Shown: one piece after another, positions 12,402 through 13,109 of the stretch | How positions within the stretch are numbered: the stretch's first letter is position 1 | Layout of the letters: each line of letters starts with the position of its first letter | Source: an uncultured Flavobacteriales bacterium | Lineage (GTDB): Bacteria > Bacteroidota > Bacteroidia > Flavobacteriales > UBA1820 | Direction: 5' to 3' | NCBI GenBank assembly: GCA_902478645.1 | Contig: CABSLV010000045.1 | Span: forward strand, 1-13,109 | DNA: 13,109 nt | Position numbers and translations under genes: made by a program | Notes under the pieces: model-generated | The model's database searches: none | The model's input: only the letters and a program-made list of their open reading frames with translations | What the model was told of the DNA's origin: nothing

Positions 12402-13004
12402 ATGTGGCAGACACTCAACCAATGGGACACCGACCTTTTCCTGGCCATCAACCGCTTCGGATGCCGGGCGTTGGATCCGGTGATGATGCACGTAACGGAC
12501 TATACGTTCGTCCTGCTGGGTGGGGCAGCCCTGTACTTTTTGTGGAAACGCTTCGGCCTTCGGGATACCTTGTGGGCGATCGTGTTCATCGCCCTGGCCA
12601 TCACCCTGTCCGACCAGACCTGCGGCAACTACATCCGCGACCTGCACATCCGCCTGCGGCCCTGCCACATGGAGGAGCTGGCCGGAAAGTTCCGCTCGGT
12701 GCGGGAATGGGAAACGGGGTACTGCGGCGGCTTGTACGGATTTGTCTCGGCCCACGCCGGAAATGCTTTTTCCCTGGCCACCTTTGCCTGGAGCGCCCTT
12801 CGGAAATACCAGCCCCACGTCGGTTGGTTCGTCTTTGTCCCGGCGGCCGTGATCGCCTATAGCCGCATCTATATCGGCGTACACATGCCGGGCGATGTGC
12901 TGGTGGGAGGACTTATCGGGGCTGGCTGCGGAGCACTTTGCGCCTGGGGATACCGGAAATTCCGCCTGCGCCGGCAACAGCGGAAAACATCCTGCGTCGG
13001 ATAA
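12402..13004 (+). CDS. PAP2-type membrane phosphatase
   Basis: A 200-residue integral membrane protein of the PAP2/PgpB superfamily, which dephosphorylates lipid phosphates such as undecaprenyl pyrophosphate, phosphatidylglycerol phosphate or lipid A at the outer face of the inner membrane. The exact substrate cannot be read from sequence. Several hydrophobic spans are visible (about 35-48, 57-72, 112-132, 141-153, 165-182). The catalytic motifs are R79-x6-RP (87; the usual first Lys is Arg), SAH (116-118, in place of SGH) and SRIYIGVHMPGD (154-165), with the catalytic His118 and His161. The start is the ATG at 12402, beginning MWQTLNQWDTDLFLAIN; a TTG six bases earlier adds nothing. It follows the Tat gene by 29 nt and is convergent with a partial gene on the right. 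Confidence 0.92.
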   Translation: MWQTLNQWDTDLFLAINRFGCRALDPVMMHVTDYTFVLLGGAALYFLWKRFGLRDTLWAIVFIALAITLSDQTCGNYIRDLHIRLRPCHMEELAGKFRSVREWETGYCGGLYGFVSAHAGNAFSLATFAWSALRKYQPHVGWFVFVPAAVIAYSRIYIGVHMPGDVLVGGLIGAGCGALCAWGYRKFRLRRQQRKTSCVG

Positions 13005-13039
13005 AAACCTCTCGCCCGAGCTTCATAGCCAAAACAAAC

Positions 13040-13109
13040 CTACGATTCTTTCTGCGGGAGGGATGACAGATCGTAAAAACGGACTTCCTTGTCTCCTTCT
13101 ACATTGTAA
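13040..13109 (-). CDS. C-terminal end of an unidentified protein
   Basis: On the minus strand, entering from the right edge, the frame reads YNVEGDKEVRFYDLSSLPQK then ES and TAG (13042-13040). Only 22 codons are visible, which is too few to name a family. The composition is soluble-protein-like and the frame is open up to the edge. It would be convergent with the PAP2 gene, with a 35-base gap and no strong terminator. It is reported because the other two minus frames look non-coding here and the gap otherwise ends abruptly. Confidence 0.5.
   Translation of the reverse strand, partial: YNVEGDKEVRFYDLSSLPQKES

Noticed and set aside
13005..13039. CTCG-GG-CGAG followed by T residues as a terminator between the PAP2 gene and the right-edge gene
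   Set aside because: The stem is only 4 bp and the T-run is separated from it by AGG, which is too weak to call.
1..13109. Mobile elements, CRISPR arrays, tRNA/rRNA genes, toxin-antitoxin or defence genes
   Set aside because: I read both strands and saw no transposase, integrase, repeated spacer array, cloverleaf or defence-type motif. The content is conserved housekeeping.

Overview
The window is a chromosomal housekeeping segment of a Bacteroidota bacterium, probably of the order Bacteroidales. The coding DNA is moderately GC-rich, which would suit an Alistipes/Rikenellaceae-like genome, but the genus is an inference. Three things support the phylum. Nearly every transcription unit starts with a Bacteroidota-type -7 box (TAnnTTTG). 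Shine-Dalgarno sequences are mostly absent. Several proteins are Bacteroidota-style variants, including a UvrA with a reduced first zinc site and a short Smr-domain protein.

Layout, left to right. (1) Positions 1-424, minus: the N-terminal 141 residues of an unrecognised protein that runs off the left edge. (2) Positions 439-4517, minus: translation genes in transcription order rplS, terminator, then thrS-infC-rpmI-rplT, terminator. This is the classic ThrRS/IF3/L35/L20 cluster. infC appears to start at a rare AUC codon. A 202-nt GC-rich, hairpin-rich spacer separates rpmI from rplT. rplS has its own promoter and a leader of about 110 nt that opens with a perfect hairpin. (3) Positions 4765-7566, minus: uvrA, the nucleotide-excision-repair damage sensor, with its own promoter. 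(4) Positions 7680-7738: a perfect 28-bp inverted repeat with a 3-nt loop, in the uvrA/HAD intergenic region. (5) Positions 7806-10561, minus: operon hisS - short Smr-domain protein - Cof-type HAD phosphatase. (6) Positions 10671-11123, plus: dtd (D-aminoacyl-tRNA deacylase), divergent from hisS. (7) Positions 11098-11772, minus: a small alpha/beta hydrolase overlapping the 3' end of dtd by 26 bp. (8) Positions 12007-13004, plus: a TatA/B-type translocase subunit and a PAP2-type membrane phosphatase, probably co-transcribed. (9) Positions 13040-13109, minus: the last 22 codons of an unidentified gene.

Functionally the region is dominated by translation: two aminoacyl-tRNA synthetases, one initiation factor, three large-subunit proteins and a tRNA proofreading enzyme. 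DNA repair and cell-envelope functions follow. I found no mobile element, CRISPR array, tRNA/rRNA gene or phage gene, and nothing that looks like a new multi-gene system. The observations most worth pursuing are regulatory: the structured rpmI-rplT spacer, the rplS leader, the AUC start of infC, the long palindrome, and a promoter that appears to be built into the rplT terminator. No gene-free stretch exceeds 300 bases; the longest are about 240 bases and are described under their promoters and repeats.
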